DNA of 64,000 nucleotides from Roseomonas sp. (lineage in GTDB: Bacteria > Pseudomonadota > Alphaproteobacteria > Acetobacterales > Acetobacteraceae), in the NCBI GenBank assembly GCA_020249145.1, contig JADCGF010000023.1, positions 1 to 64,000 of the forward strand, in the 5' to 3' direction. A model generated the notes under the pieces. It searched no databases and was not told where the DNA came from. It worked only from the letters and a program-made list of their open reading frames with translations. This document shows, piece after piece, positions 43,658 to 54,939 of this stretch. Numbering within the stretch: position 1 is the first letter of the stretch; each line of letters begins with the position of its first letter. The position numbers and the translations under genes are program-made.

Positions 43658-44427
43658 GCGCGCCGCTTTCTGGCAAGATTGCCTTGGTGAGTGGCGCCAG
43701 CCGCGGCATTGGCGCCGCCATTGCCCGCACCCTGGCGCGTGATGGCGCGAAACTGGTGCTGCTGGCGCGCAGTGAAGCCGATATGCGCAACGTAGCCGCC
43801 GATTGCGGCACGGATTGCGTGCTGGTGCCGGGAGACCTACGCGAAGATGCAGCGGCTCAAGCAGCGGTGGCCGCCGCCATTCAGCGCTTCGGCGCTTTGG
43901 ATATTCTGGTCCATAGCGCAGGTGCGACCAAGCGCGGCGATTTTCTGACGCTTTCCGATGCTGATTGGGCCGATGGCTATGCGTTGAAGCTGTTTGGCGC
44001 CGTGCGCTTGGCGCGCGCCGCTTGGCCGCATTTGTGCAAGGCCAAGGGCGCCGTTGTGAACATAGGTGGCGTCGGCGGGCACTTGGCGAGTGCGGATTTC
44101 ACCATTGGTGGTTCGGTCAATGCCGCGCTCATGAATTTCACCAAGGCGTTGGCGGATCGGGGCGTGGCGGATGGCGTGCGCGTCAACCTCATCAATCCCG
44201 GCAATATCCATACGGATCGGCTGACGCATCGCATCCAAACGCGCGCCAAGGAATTGGGTGCGGATGATGCGGCGGCAGCGGCGGATTTGGCGCGCGAAGC
44301 CGGCATCACCCGCTTCGCCGCACCCGAGGAAATAGCCGAGGTTGTCAGCTTCCTGGTCAGTGATCGTGCCAGCTATGTGCAAGGCACGCTGATGGATGTG
44401 GATGGCGGTTGGCTCCGCGCCGTGTGA
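43654..44427 (+). CDS. SDR-family oxidoreductase
   Basis: A 257-residue short-chain dehydrogenase: VSGASRGIGAAIARTL near residue 12, DILVHSAG near 86, and a C-terminal YVQGTLMDVDGGW typical of FabG-like SDRs. The usual YxxxK catalytic motif is replaced: around 145-155 the sequence reads ADFTIGGSVNAALMNF, with no Tyr-x3-Lys, so activity is uncertain. 4-base overlap with the binding protein. Confidence 0.84.
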   Translation: MSAPLSGKIALVSGASRGIGAAIARTLARDGAKLVLLARSEADMRNVAADCGTDCVLVPGDLREDAAAQAAVAAAIQRFGALDILVHSAGATKRGDFLTLSDADWADGYALKLFGAVRLARAAWPHLCKAKGAVVNIGGVGGHLASADFTIGGSVNAALMNFTKALADRGVADGVRVNLINPGNIHTDRLTHRIQTRAKELGADDAAAAADLAREAGITRFAAPEEIAEVVSFLVSDRASYVQGTLMDVDGGWLRAV

Positions 44428-44442
44428 AGAAAGGGAAAGACG

Positions 44443-45183
44443 ATGTGCGACAAGGCAAAGGAACGAGGGCTTGGCTGGCGTGGTTGGATGCCCTTGCCTC
44501 CCCGACAGGAAACCAAACCGCTCGGCCCGTGGTTGGACCTAACGCACCCGATAGATGAGGCCATGCCGCGCGTGCCCACCTTCGGCCCGCCCAAGGTAAA
44601 GAAACTATTTTGTCTGCCGGCAGATCCGCTCACCGTCACCAGCTTTGAGATGGTTGTGCATACCGGCACGCATGTTGATGCGCCCTGCCATTTCTACAGC
44701 GATGGGCCGAGCATGGAACAAGTGCCGCTGGAACGCTGGAATGGCCCTGGCGTTGTCTGGCGTTTCGATCTGCCGCCCAATAGCCTGATTGAACCGGAAC
44801 ATCTGGAAGCGGCCCGCCCATTGCTGCGCCCAGGCGATATTCTGGCGCTGGATACCGGTTCATCGCCCCACATCAATACGCCCGCCTATGATGCACATCC
44901 GTGCCTAAGTTTGGCAGCAGCAGATTGGATTGTAGCGAAACAAGTAAAACTGCTCGCCTGTGATTTCCCAACCCCTGATCTGCCCGTACATCGCCGCCCG
45001 GCTGAGGGTTTTACCTGGCCCGTGCATCAGCGCTTGCTTCGTGACGGCGTGCTGATTTGTGAGCATTTGCGCGGACCCCGCCCGCTTGCCGGCAAGCGTG
45101 TGGAATTCATCTTCGGTGCGCTTGCCATTACCGGGTCAGATGGCGCGCCGGCGCGTGTCATGGCGCGTGAGATTGCTGACTAA
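44443..45183 (+). CDS. cyclase-family hydrolase (kynurenine formamidase-like)
   Basis: A 246-residue member of the cyclase/metal-dependent hydrolase family. The metal-binding HTGTHVDAPCHF is near residue 68, DLTHPIDEAMP near 32 and a second metal/His region near 170. Family members include kynurenine formamidase and isatin hydrolase. Placed between an SDR and MmgE/PrpD copy B, so a ring- or lactone-opening step is plausible. GGGA precedes ATG 44443. Confidence 0.88.
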   Translation: MCDKAKERGLGWRGWMPLPPRQETKPLGPWLDLTHPIDEAMPRVPTFGPPKVKKLFCLPADPLTVTSFEMVVHTGTHVDAPCHFYSDGPSMEQVPLERWNGPGVVWRFDLPPNSLIEPEHLEAARPLLRPGDILALDTGSSPHINTPAYDAHPCLSLAAADWIVAKQVKLLACDFPTPDLPVHRRPAEGFTWPVHQRLLRDGVLICEHLRGPRPLAGKRVEFIFGALAITGSDGAPARVMAREIAD

Positions 45184-45200
45184 TTCGAAGGATACGCCCC

Positions 45201-46565
45201 ATGGGTGAAGCATTATCGGCCACGCAAATCCTGGGGCGTTTCGTCACCGAATCACGGTTTGAAGCCCTGCCGGAAGTGCTGCGGCATGAAGGGCGACGTT
45301 CCATCCTCAATCACGTGGGCTGCGCCTTGGGTGTCGCGCGTGATCCGGCGGTGATCACGGCGCTTGAAATCATGCGCGATGCATGCGGCAAGCCAAGCGC
45401 CACGGTGCTGGGCCAGCGTGACAGGCTTGGCGTGATGGAAGCCGCTTTCGTCAATGCCATTGCGTCCAATCTGCTGGATTATGATGACACGCATTTGCGC
45501 ACCGTGATCCACCCAAGCGCGCCGGTTGCCCCCGTGGCTCTTGCGCTTGGCGAGGAAACCGGTGCGAGCGGGGCCGAGGTTTTGCATGCCTTTCTGTTGG
45601 GCGCGGAAATTGCCTGCCGCATCGGCAATGCGGTCTCACCTGGGCATTACGCGCGGGGCTGGCATATCACCGCAAGCTGCGGAGTCTTCGGCGCAGCCGC
45701 AGCAGCGGCGCGGCTCATGCGGTTATCAGTGGAACAGACTGCGGATGCGCTTGGCATCGCCGCCAGCCAATCCGGCAGCATCGTGGAAAACTTGGCGACT
45801 GCCGCGAAGAATATCGGCGTGGGTAATGCAGCGCGCAATGGCATATTGGCCGCGCGCTTCGCCGCCCGCGGTTATCGTGCCGCGCCACGCGCCATTGAAG
45901 GGCCGCTGGGCTGGGCGCGTGCGATGGGTGATGAACTCGTGCTGGCCGAAATCACCGAAGGGCTCGGCCAGCGCTGGGAAATCGCGCGCAATACCTATAA
46001 GCCCTATGCGGCGGGGATCGTGTTTCATGCGGTGATTGATGCTTGCCTGGCGCTGCGCGAAAAGCTTGGCGCGGCGGTGGCGCAAATCACGCGCGTGACG
46101 GTTGCCGGCGATGCGCTTTTGCTGGCGCGCGGGGATCGAGAAGTGCGCAATGAACGCGACACGCGCGTCAGCATCCATCACTGCGCCGCCATTGCGCTGC
46201 TGCTTGGCCGCGCGGATGTGGCGGATTTTGAGATGCCAGCGGTGCAAGACCCTGCCCTTGCGGCGCTTCGCACCAAGGTGCTGGCGGAATGCGATGCCAA
46301 CCTGCCACGCGGTGCAGCGCGCGTGACCGTCACGCTTGCTGATGGAAGCACGCACCAAGTTTATGTGGAACATCCGCGCGGCAGTGCGGAACGGCCGCTG
46401 AGTGATGACGAACTCTCGGCCAAATACCGCGCCAATGCGGCGGTCGGTGGCACTACGACTGATGTGGAAGGGCAGATTGCGGCGCTATGGGCGTTGGATA
46501 GGTCAGCTTCCATTGCGTCGCTGATGGCTTTGCTCAGTAGCCCGTCGCGCAATGCAGCAGGGTAA
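45201..46565 (+). CDS. MmgE/PrpD-family protein (copy B)
   Basis: A 454-residue paralogue of the gene at 40555: NLLDYDDTHLRTVIHPSAPVAPVA near 90, GHYARGWHITASCGVFGAAAA near 147. It has the same domain order but diverged sequence. AAGGA is 8 bases before ATG 45201, 17 bases after the cyclase stop, so the four plus-strand genes form one operon. The 3' end overlaps 32 bases with a minus-strand gene. Confidence 0.91.
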   Translation: MGEALSATQILGRFVTESRFEALPEVLRHEGRRSILNHVGCALGVARDPAVITALEIMRDACGKPSATVLGQRDRLGVMEAAFVNAIASNLLDYDDTHLRTVIHPSAPVAPVALALGEETGASGAEVLHAFLLGAEIACRIGNAVSPGHYARGWHITASCGVFGAAAAAARLMRLSVEQTADALGIAASQSGSIVENLATAAKNIGVGNAARNGILAARFAARGYRAAPRAIEGPLGWARAMGDELVLAEITEGLGQRWEIARNTYKPYAAGIVFHAVIDACLALREKLGAAVAQITRVTVAGDALLLARGDREVRNERDTRVSIHHCAAIALLLGRADVADFEMPAVQDPALAALRTKVLAECDANLPRGAARVTVTLADGSTHQVYVEHPRGSAERPLSDDELSAKYRANAAVGGTTTDVEGQIAALWALDRSASIASLMALLSSPSRNAAG

Positions 46566-46995
46566 AGCCTGCCGAGGTGATCACCAGGTCAATCTTATCC
46601 GGTGTGGTCCAGCCGATATCTTGTTCACCACTGCGCGGGTCCTGATCATCAAACTCCGGCGGACCGAAGCGCGCGATCAAGCGCTGGCGCAGCACATCGC
46701 CCTGCGCCGCAGCGCCACGGCCTGAAACACACGCCAAACCGCCGGTTTCTGTATCGAAGCCAAAGGCGATATTCATGCGCAGCCCCTCCACGCTGAAGAC
46801 GCCACGTGCGCGATATTCCACCCGCGCATCCATCATCCGCCGTTCGGCTGGCGGCAGGCTGCGCACCGCGCGGCGCGATGCGGTCACCGCCTGCGCTTCA
46901 TTCATGCCCCAGCGCGTATATTCCCAAGCCGCATCAGCGGGCGCAGCAAGCACCAGTAGCATCAGGGCAATCAGGCCATTACGGGCCAATTTCAT
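46534..46995 (-). CDS. hypothetical exported protein
   Basis: A 153-residue protein with a Sec signal (LIALMLLVLAAPADA) and no recognised domain; the mature part begins AWEYTRWGM and has two Cys that could pair. Its 3' end overlaps the MmgE/PrpD copy B gene tail-to-tail by 32 bases. ATG 46995. Confidence 0.7.
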   Translation of the reverse strand: MKLARNGLIALMLLVLAAPADAAWEYTRWGMNEAQAVTASRRAVRSLPPAERRMMDARVEYRARGVFSVEGLRMNIAFGFDTETGGLACVSGRGAAAQGDVLRQRLIARFGPPEFDDQDPRSGEQDIGWTTPDKIDLVITSAGFTLLHCATGY

Positions 46996-47107
46996 GCAAC
47001 GTTTCCGGGCAGTGCCCGACCTCTGAACTTCCGTGTTCGTCTATAGCGCGAAATGCGTAGCCTGACGCGGGGCACGTCGGGCGTTTGGCGTATGCGCTTG
47101 GCGTACC

Positions 47108-48085
47108 TCATGGCCAAACAGGCACGCCATCCAGCCCCGCAGTTTCCGGCAGGCCGCAGATGAGGTTCGCGTTCTGCACCGCTTGGCCTGCCGCCCCCTT
47201 ACCGAGATTGTCCACGACGCCCATCGCAATCACCAAGTTACGCTCTGGGTCCGCCGCGTAGCTGACGAAGGCAAGGTTCGACCCGGTCGCCCATTTGGTC
47301 TGCGGTGGCTTGTCGGTCACGCGAACAAAGGCCCGCCCAGCATAGTAGCGCCGCGCCGCGTCCAAACACTGGTCCGTGGTAGCACGACCTCGGCAGTAGA
47401 TGGTCGCAAGTATGCCGCGGGTCATTGGCACCAGATGGGGCGTAAAAACCAGCCCAGCGGCGCTACTGCCGCTCAGCCGCTCAATCGTCCTCGCCATCTC
47501 GGGCATGTGGGTGTGCTTGAGCAGACCATAGGGCACTAGGTTCTCATTGCTCTCGGCATAGCCGAATCTGCTGTCGGCGCCGCCCCGACCAGCGCCGGAG
47601 ATACCGGTCTTGGCGTCAATGACGATGTTGCCAGGTTCGATCAGCTTTTCGGCCAGTAATGGCGCCAGCGCGGTAAGCGTCGCCGCAGGAAAGCAGCCGG
47701 GATTGGCAATGCGGGTCTGACCCGCGATCTGCGCCGGCCAGATATCGGCCAGGCCATAGGCCCAACCTTCAACATAGCGGTGATCGCCGCCGATATCGAC
47801 GATCTTCACGCCCTTGGGGACACGCGCCAGCGCCTCGGCTGAACTGCCCGTGGGTAGCGAGGCAAACAGCACATCGAGCTTCGGTAGCATCGCAGGGTCC
47901 CATTTCTCGATCACCATTTCGGCCAGTTTGGCTGGCGCACCGGGGAAGCGGTCCCCCAAGCGGCTGCCGGCGCTGCCTTCGCCTGCGGCGTAGATCAGTT
48001 CGAAAACCGGGTGGTTCGCGACCAGGCGCATCGCCTCGCCGCCGCCAAAACCGCTGATCCCGACAATGCCAATCCGAATGCTCAT
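47108..48085 (-). CDS. argC: N-acetyl-gamma-glutamyl-phosphate reductase
   Basis: A 325-residue ArgC, third step of arginine biosynthesis. N-terminal Rossmann IVGISGFGGGEAMRL, active-site Cys in IANPGCFPAATL near residue 149, and HTHMPEM near 211. Length is normal. The Cys context (NPGCFPAA) and GAC/AAC/TAC-rich codons differ from the surrounding genes, so it may be acquired. It overlaps the GNAT gene by 4 bases and lies downstream of a candidate Arg leader. Confidence 0.93.
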   Translation of the reverse strand: MSIRIGIVGISGFGGGEAMRLVANHPVFELIYAAGEGSAGSRLGDRFPGAPAKLAEMVIEKWDPAMLPKLDVLFASLPTGSSAEALARVPKGVKIVDIGGDHRYVEGWAYGLADIWPAQIAGQTRIANPGCFPAATLTALAPLLAEKLIEPGNIVIDAKTGISGAGRGGADSRFGYAESNENLVPYGLLKHTHMPEMARTIERLSGSSAAGLVFTPHLVPMTRGILATIYCRGRATTDQCLDAARRYYAGRAFVRVTDKPPQTKWATGSNLAFVSYAADPERNLVIAMGVVDNLGKGAAGQAVQNANLICGLPETAGLDGVPVWP

Positions 48086-48630
48086 GGTGATGTCCTGTTG
48101 CTGGAGTGCTCGTCGGCTGCGGCGCCGAGGCGCTTGCTCATATGCACGGCGACGCCGAACTGCGGATGCTGTTCCTCGCGGTCCACCCGGTAGCCAAGCC
48201 GGCTATAGAGGCGCAGATTCTCAGCAAAGAGCGCGTTCGTGTAGAGTCGCATTTCGCTCAGATTGAGGGTTCGTGCGACCTCCTCCGCATGCGCCATCAA
48301 TGCACTGCCGTAGCCCTTTCCCTGGTAGGTTGGCGCGACCGCGACGTTGACGATCAGCAGGTGGTCAGCCTTTGGCGCCATTTCGATCAGCGCCGTAGCT
48401 TCGCCGTCCACCTGTAGCAAGTCTATCAGGTGGTCGCGCAGTGCCGCGTCATAGTCGGCGGTCATCGGCCGCGGCTCGCGCCCAAGGAGGAGCACCCACT
48501 TCGCGTAGGCCGCGCGGGTCAATTCGCGGACGGTCACCGCATCAGCGATGGTGGCGCGCCGCACTGTTTTGTGTGCGGCATCTTTAGATGCTTGTGAAGG
48601 ATCGGGGTGGGCGGAGTCGCTGTTTTGCAC
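48082..48630 (-). CDS. GNAT-family N-acetyltransferase
   Basis: A 182-residue GNAT protein; the acetyl-CoA site is VAVAPTYQGKGYGSALMAHAE near residue 99 and LYSRLGYRVDREE near 143. GTG 48630 has AGGA 7 bases upstream (in ACAGGAAAACACCGTG); a TTG at 48654 is an alternative. First gene of the two-gene operon with argC; the substrate is not known. The leader terminator lies directly upstream. Confidence 0.84.
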   Translation of the reverse strand: MQNSDSAHPDPSQASKDAAHKTVRRATIADAVTVRELTRAAYAKWVLLLGREPRPMTADYDAALRDHLIDLLQVDGEATALIEMAPKADHLLIVNVAVAPTYQGKGYGSALMAHAEEVARTLNLSEMRLYTNALFAENLRLYSRLGYRVDREEQHPQFGVAVHMSKRLGAAADEHSSNRTSP

Positions 48631-48655
48631 GGTGTTTTCCTGTGATCTGGGCAAA

Positions 48656-48688
48656 GAAAAACCCCCGAGGCCAGGGGCTGCGGGGGTT
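48656..48688 (-). terminator. rho-independent terminator in the GNAT-argC leader (attenuator)
   Basis: Minus-strand stem AACCCCCG with CGGGGGTT, followed by a run of T residues (TTTTTCTTT). It lies between the leader ORF and the GNAT start at 48630, so it can only act on the operon as an attenuator, not as the end of an upstream operon gene. Confidence 0.8.
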
Positions 48689-48739
48689 CAAAGATGCGGG
48701 CTGATGCCGCCTCGGCGGTGGACCGCTACGGGGCGGGCC

Positions 48740-48835
48740 TCACCGGGGAGGGGCTTGTCTGCACGCAGCCACGGAAGCCGCCGCTGAAAAGCAGCGACGG
48801 CGTCGGTTAGCGTTGCGGAGGCAAGTCTCATCCAT
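48740..48835 (-). CDS. candidate Arg-rich leader peptide
   Basis: A 31-codon ORF with the motif NRRRRC, at the predicted transcription start (likely leaderless). An overlapping +1-shifted ORF (48831-48688, 47 residues, begins MRLASATL) has better third-position GC and cannot be excluded as the translated one. No ribosome site is visible for either. Confidence 0.4.
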   Translation of the reverse strand: MDETCLRNANRRRRCFSAAASVAACRQAPPR

Positions 48836-48842
48836 GTAACAG

Positions 48843-48872
48843 ACGCTAGTGGTTCGCCTGAAGGTATGTCAA
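48843..48872 (-). promoter_or_regulatory. putative promoter of the GNAT-argC operon
   Basis: TTGACA (48872-48867) and TAGCGT (48848-48843) with 18 bases between them, or CTAGCG with 17. The -35 is perfect; the -10 is weak. Transcription would start near 48835. Confidence 0.5.
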
Positions 48873-48915
48873 CGCGGATTTTTTGCCGCGCCCCTATTTG
48901 GCTGGAAAACGCTCT

Positions 48916-48946
48916 AAGCCCGTCCGTGACAAGCCTTGTAGTTCTT
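48916..48946 (-). repeat. imperfect repeat of the secA 3' end
   Basis: 31 bases match 49828-49858 (end of secA) at 26 of 31 positions in the same orientation. Read on the minus strand it encodes KNYKACHGRA and a stop, close to the SecA tail [10 protein letters not shown]. It sits just downstream of the glutathione transferase gene; the CxC part of the zinc motif is not present. Confidence 0.6.
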
Positions 48947-48987
48947 GGCCGGCCTGACCTTTGCCGGAAGATCGGGCTTATAGCCGA

Positions 48988-49629
48988 CTAATCTTGCGTT
49001 TGGCCCGGCACCGTTTCGTCGGGCGAGGCGCGGGCCTTCACGAACTCTTCTGTGGCCTCGCAATGGAGCGCGAGGTGGTGAAGCTTCGGATACTTGTCCG
49101 CCGGAAACATATCGGGCACGCGCATCTTCATGTAGCCGATGAGGCAGCCGGCAGTGATGTCGGCCTGCGTCATCTTTCCGTCAAAGAACCAAGGCGCGCC
49201 GCAGTCATGCTCCAGTTTGTCGAGGGCGGCCGTAATCTGCTGCATCATCCGCTTCTCGAAGTCGCGGTTGATGTGTTTGTCGCTGTGGAACAGTCGCTCG
49301 AAGGACAGCGCAACGCACTTGTCCATCAACCCATGCGCCAGCACCACCGCCTGCAGCACCTTGCGCCGCTCTGGCCCAAGCGGTGGCGTCAGCGCGCGGG
49401 CCGGTCCCGCGATCTCGTCCAAGTGGTCGATGATGGCGGAGGAGTCGATCAACACCTCGCCCGATTCCAGAATCAGCGAAGGCACCCGCACCAGCGGGTT
49501 GATCTTTCGCATCTCCTCCATGTCGCGGAACACCGAGATCGGATTGCGCGTGTAAGGCATGCGGTAGTGATTGAGCGTCACCGCCACGCGCCGCGCAAAG
49601 GCAGAGTCGAACTGGCCAACGAGGATCAT
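48988..49629 (-). CDS. glutathione S-transferase family protein
   Basis: A 213-residue GST: N-terminal thioredoxin-like domain (FDSAFARRVAVTLNHYRM, PSLILESGEVLIDSSAIIDHLD with cis-Pro and the ESxA-like site), C-terminal helical domain (TQADITAGCLIGYMK). ATG 49629 is used; a longer start at 49677 is possible. Codon use is GAC/GAG-rich, unlike secA. The acceptor substrate is unknown. Confidence 0.9.
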   Translation of the reverse strand: MILVGQFDSAFARRVAVTLNHYRMPYTRNPISVFRDMEEMRKINPLVRVPSLILESGEVLIDSSAIIDHLDEIAGPARALTPPLGPERRKVLQAVVLAHGLMDKCVALSFERLFHSDKHINRDFEKRMMQQITAALDKLEHDCGAPWFFDGKMTQADITAGCLIGYMKMRVPDMFPADKYPKLHHLALHCEATEEFVKARASPDETVPGQTQD

Positions 49630-49825
49630 GGTCAGAGCATAGCGCGACAAGGAAAGCCGCTCAAGCGCTTTCATCAAGGCAGATAAACGTCCGGAGCTTA
49701 CCCAGTTCCGGGTCGTGGTCGAGGCTGGTGAGGGCGCGGCATGGCGAAATGAAAGGGTCCTTGCCCCGGAAGCGCTTGCCTAAAGCCTTTGCGAACCACA
49801 TGGGAATAATGGACCAGCAAACGCC

Positions 49826-52555
<2,730 letters not shown>

Positions 52556-52732
52556 CTGGGGCGTCAGTCTCCGGCGGGCGGGCGCCCGGTCGCGGCGCCG
52601 CAGCGCCTTAAGCATGTTTCGGATTGGCCGCAGAGATAGGCTCCCCCGGGGGGCGGGTCAACGCTTGCGCCTTGTGGGGAAGGGGCGCTTCGGCCATGTT
52701 CCGGGCCGATCACCGATTTGGGACCAGCCCCT

Positions 52733-53668
52733 ATGCGCCATTCGCGCGGCCCTGCCGCCTCTGCCCCCCTTCGCGCCACCCTGGCGCTGCTGCTGGGGGT
52801 GGCTTTTGCCCAGCCCGGCCTGACCCAGCCCGCCCCGGCGGCCCCGCCGGCTGACCCCATTGTGGCCAAGGTGGATGGGGAGGAAATCCGCTTCTCAGAC
52901 CTTGCCAATGCGGCCCAGGAACTGCCCGAGGAATTGCGCGGCGCGCCGCCGCAAATGCTCTATCCCTTGCTGCTGGATCAAATGATTGCGGGGCGTGCCG
53001 TGGCCGCCGCCGCCCGCCGCGCGGGGCTCGATAAGGATGAGGCTGTGCGTGCGCGCATCCGTCGCGCGGAAGAACAGGAATTGCAGCAGGCCTATCTCTC
53101 GCGCGAATTGGCCGGGCGTGTGACGGAGGAACGCATCCGCGCCGCCTATGAGGCCGAGATCCGCGCCCGCCCGGCGGAAGAAGAAGTGCGCGCCCGCCAT
53201 ATTTTGGTGCCGACAGAAACCGAAGCTCGCGAAGCCTTGGCCGAAATCCGCGCCGGGGCCGATTTCAACGCCGTGGCGCAGCGCCGCTCTGCCGGCCCTG
53301 GCGCGCGGGAAGGTGGCGATCTTGGCTTCTTTAAGCGCGGGGATATGGTGCCGGAATTCGCCGAAGCCGCCTTTGCACTGCCGGCGGGGCAAGTAAGCGC
53401 CGCGCCGGTGCGCAGCCCTTTTGGCTGGCACATTATCCGTGTGGATGAACGCCGTGCCTCAGCGCCACCAAGCTTCGAAGAAGCGCGGGAGGCGCTGCGC
53501 CAGCGCCTGTTTGAGGGCGAAATCAATGCCCTGGTGGAAAATGCCCGTGCGTCCGCCAAGATCGAGCGCTTCAACCTGGATGGCTCGACCCCCCGCGCGA
53601 TTGATGCGGCGGAACCGCCTGCCCCTGCCGCCCCGGCGGGCCGCCCCGCCGCCCCGACACGTCGTTGA
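52733..53668 (+). CDS. parvulin-type peptidyl-prolyl isomerase (exported)
   Basis: A 311-residue periplasmic chaperone/isomerase of the PrsA/SurA-like group. N-terminal signal (ATLALLLGVAFAQPGLTQ), then a SurA-N-like helical part, and a parvulin domain VRARHILVPTETEAREAL near residue 155 with FFKRGDMVPEFAEAAFAL near 200 and SPFGWHIIRVDE near 228; proline- and alanine-rich tail. Divergent from secA, which fits an export-related role. ATG 52733. Confidence 0.9.
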   Translation: MRHSRGPAASAPLRATLALLLGVAFAQPGLTQPAPAAPPADPIVAKVDGEEIRFSDLANAAQELPEELRGAPPQMLYPLLLDQMIAGRAVAAAARRAGLDKDEAVRARIRRAEEQELQQAYLSRELAGRVTEERIRAAYEAEIRARPAEEEVRARHILVPTETEAREALAEIRAGADFNAVAQRRSAGPGAREGGDLGFFKRGDMVPEFAEAAFALPAGQVSAAPVRSPFGWHIIRVDERRASAPPSFEEAREALRQRLFEGEINALVENARASAKIERFNLDGSTPRAIDAAEPPAPAAPAGRPAAPTRR

Positions 53669-53683
53669 TGCTGGAGAACACCC

Positions 53684-54922
53684 ATGGCCGGACATGATAT
53701 CCCCACCTCGCCACTCGCTTTGCCGCTGCCTGCCATGCCGGCGGTGCCGGGGGTGCGCGTGGCATCGGGCCGTGCGGCGATTCGCTACAAGGATCGCGAT
53801 GATGTGACCGTGATGGCCTTCCCGGCCGGGACCACAGTGGCGGGCGTTTTTACCCGCAATCGCTGCCCTGGTGCGCCGGTGGATTGGTGCCGCGCCGCGC
53901 TGCCCGGCGGCAAGGCGCGCGGCCTGGTGGTCACAGCCGGCAATTCGAACGTCTTTACCGGCCGCGCCGGGCGCCAGACATGCGAGGAAACCGCCAAGGC
54001 CGCCGCCGCGATTCTGGGTTGCAAGCCCAAGGAAATCTTCCTGGCTTCCACCGGCGTGATTGGCGAAAAACTGCCAACCGAGAAACTGATCGCAGCCCTG
54101 CCGCGCGTTTTTGACAGCGCGGCGGAACGTGATTGGCAGGGCGCGGCCAAGGCCATCATGACCACCGATACCTTCCCGAAAGGCGCCATCCGCAAGGCGC
54201 GCATCGGGGATACTGAGGTCACCATCGCCGGCATCGCCAAGGGCAGCGGCATGATCGCGCCAGATATGGCGACCATGCTGTCCTTCCTGGCAACGGATGC
54301 GAAAATCCCCGCCGCTGCCTTGCAAGCGCTGCTGAAGAAGGGCGTTGATCGTTCCTTCAATTGCGTGACGGTGGATTCTGATACCTCCACTTCCGACACG
54401 GTGATGGTTTTCGCGACTGGCACGGCGAAGCATCCCCGCGTGCCGGCGGAAGGTGGCGCGGTGTTGAAGGATTTCGCGCGCGCCTTGAATGAAGTGCTGA
54501 TGGAATTGGCGCTGATGGTGGCGCGTGATGGTGAAGGCGCGCAGAAGCTGATCCAGATCAATGTGACGGGCGCCACCACGGCGCGTTCCGCGCATCGCAT
54601 TGCCATGTCCATCGCCAATTCGCCCTTGGTGAAAACCGCGATTGCCGGGGAAGATGCGAATTGGGGCCGCATTGTTATGGCCGTCGGCAAGGCGGGTGAG
54701 CCCGCGGATCGCGACAAGCTTTCCGTCAATGTCGGCGGCGTCTGGATGGCGCGCAATGGCGGCGTGGTGGATGGCTATGATGAAGCGCCGGTGGTCGCGC
54801 ATATGAAGGGGCGCGAAGTGGAAATCACCGTGGATATCGGCCTTGGCAAGGGCAGATCCACGGTTTGGACCTGCGATCTGACGCGTGGCTATATTGACAT
54901 CAATGGCAGTTACCGGAGCTGA
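53684..54922 (+). CDS. argJ: bifunctional ornithine/glutamate N-acetyltransferase
   Basis: A 412-residue ArgJ that transfers the acetyl group from acetylornithine to glutamate and can use acetyl-CoA. The self-cleavage site is KGSGMIAPDMATML (the Thr is the nucleophile, near residue 195); STGVIGE near 123; the C-terminal ANWGRIVMAVGKAGE near 323 and YININGSYRS-type end (YIDINGSYRS). 15 bases after the isomerase gene. GGAGA upstream. Confidence 0.96.
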   Translation: MAGHDIPTSPLALPLPAMPAVPGVRVASGRAAIRYKDRDDVTVMAFPAGTTVAGVFTRNRCPGAPVDWCRAALPGGKARGLVVTAGNSNVFTGRAGRQTCEETAKAAAAILGCKPKEIFLASTGVIGEKLPTEKLIAALPRVFDSAAERDWQGAAKAIMTTDTFPKGAIRKARIGDTEVTIAGIAKGSGMIAPDMATMLSFLATDAKIPAAALQALLKKGVDRSFNCVTVDSDTSTSDTVMVFATGTAKHPRVPAEGGAVLKDFARALNEVLMELALMVARDGEGAQKLIQINVTGATTARSAHRIAMSIANSPLVKTAIAGEDANWGRIVMAVGKAGEPADRDKLSVNVGGVWMARNGGVVDGYDEAPVVAHMKGREVEITVDIGLGKGRSTVWTCDLTRGYIDINGSYRS

Positions 54923-54939
54923 CGCGCCGCAGCGCTGCC

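Larger units (their letters stand above)
48656..48835 (-). promoter_or_regulatory. candidate arginine attenuator leader of GNAT-argC
   Basis: From the ATG at 48835 the leader contains (1) a 31-codon ORF with four consecutive Arg codons (CGA CGC CGT CGC at 48805-48794), (2) a 10-bp hairpin with arms at 48801-48792 and 48786-48777 that overlaps these codons, (3) GGCTGCG at 48770-48764, which is complementary to CGCAGCC at 48682-48676 in the terminator 5' arm, and (4) the terminator. This is the 1:2, 2:3, 3:4 layout of classical attenuators. Proposed, not proven. Confidence 0.5.

Noticed and set aside
48688..48831. A 47-codon ORF (begins MRLASATL) in the leader of GNAT-argC
   Set aside because: Not annotated as a gene: no ribosome site, and its stop lies in the terminator stem. 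Its codon statistics are better than those of the Arg-rich frame, so I mention it as the main rival interpretation.
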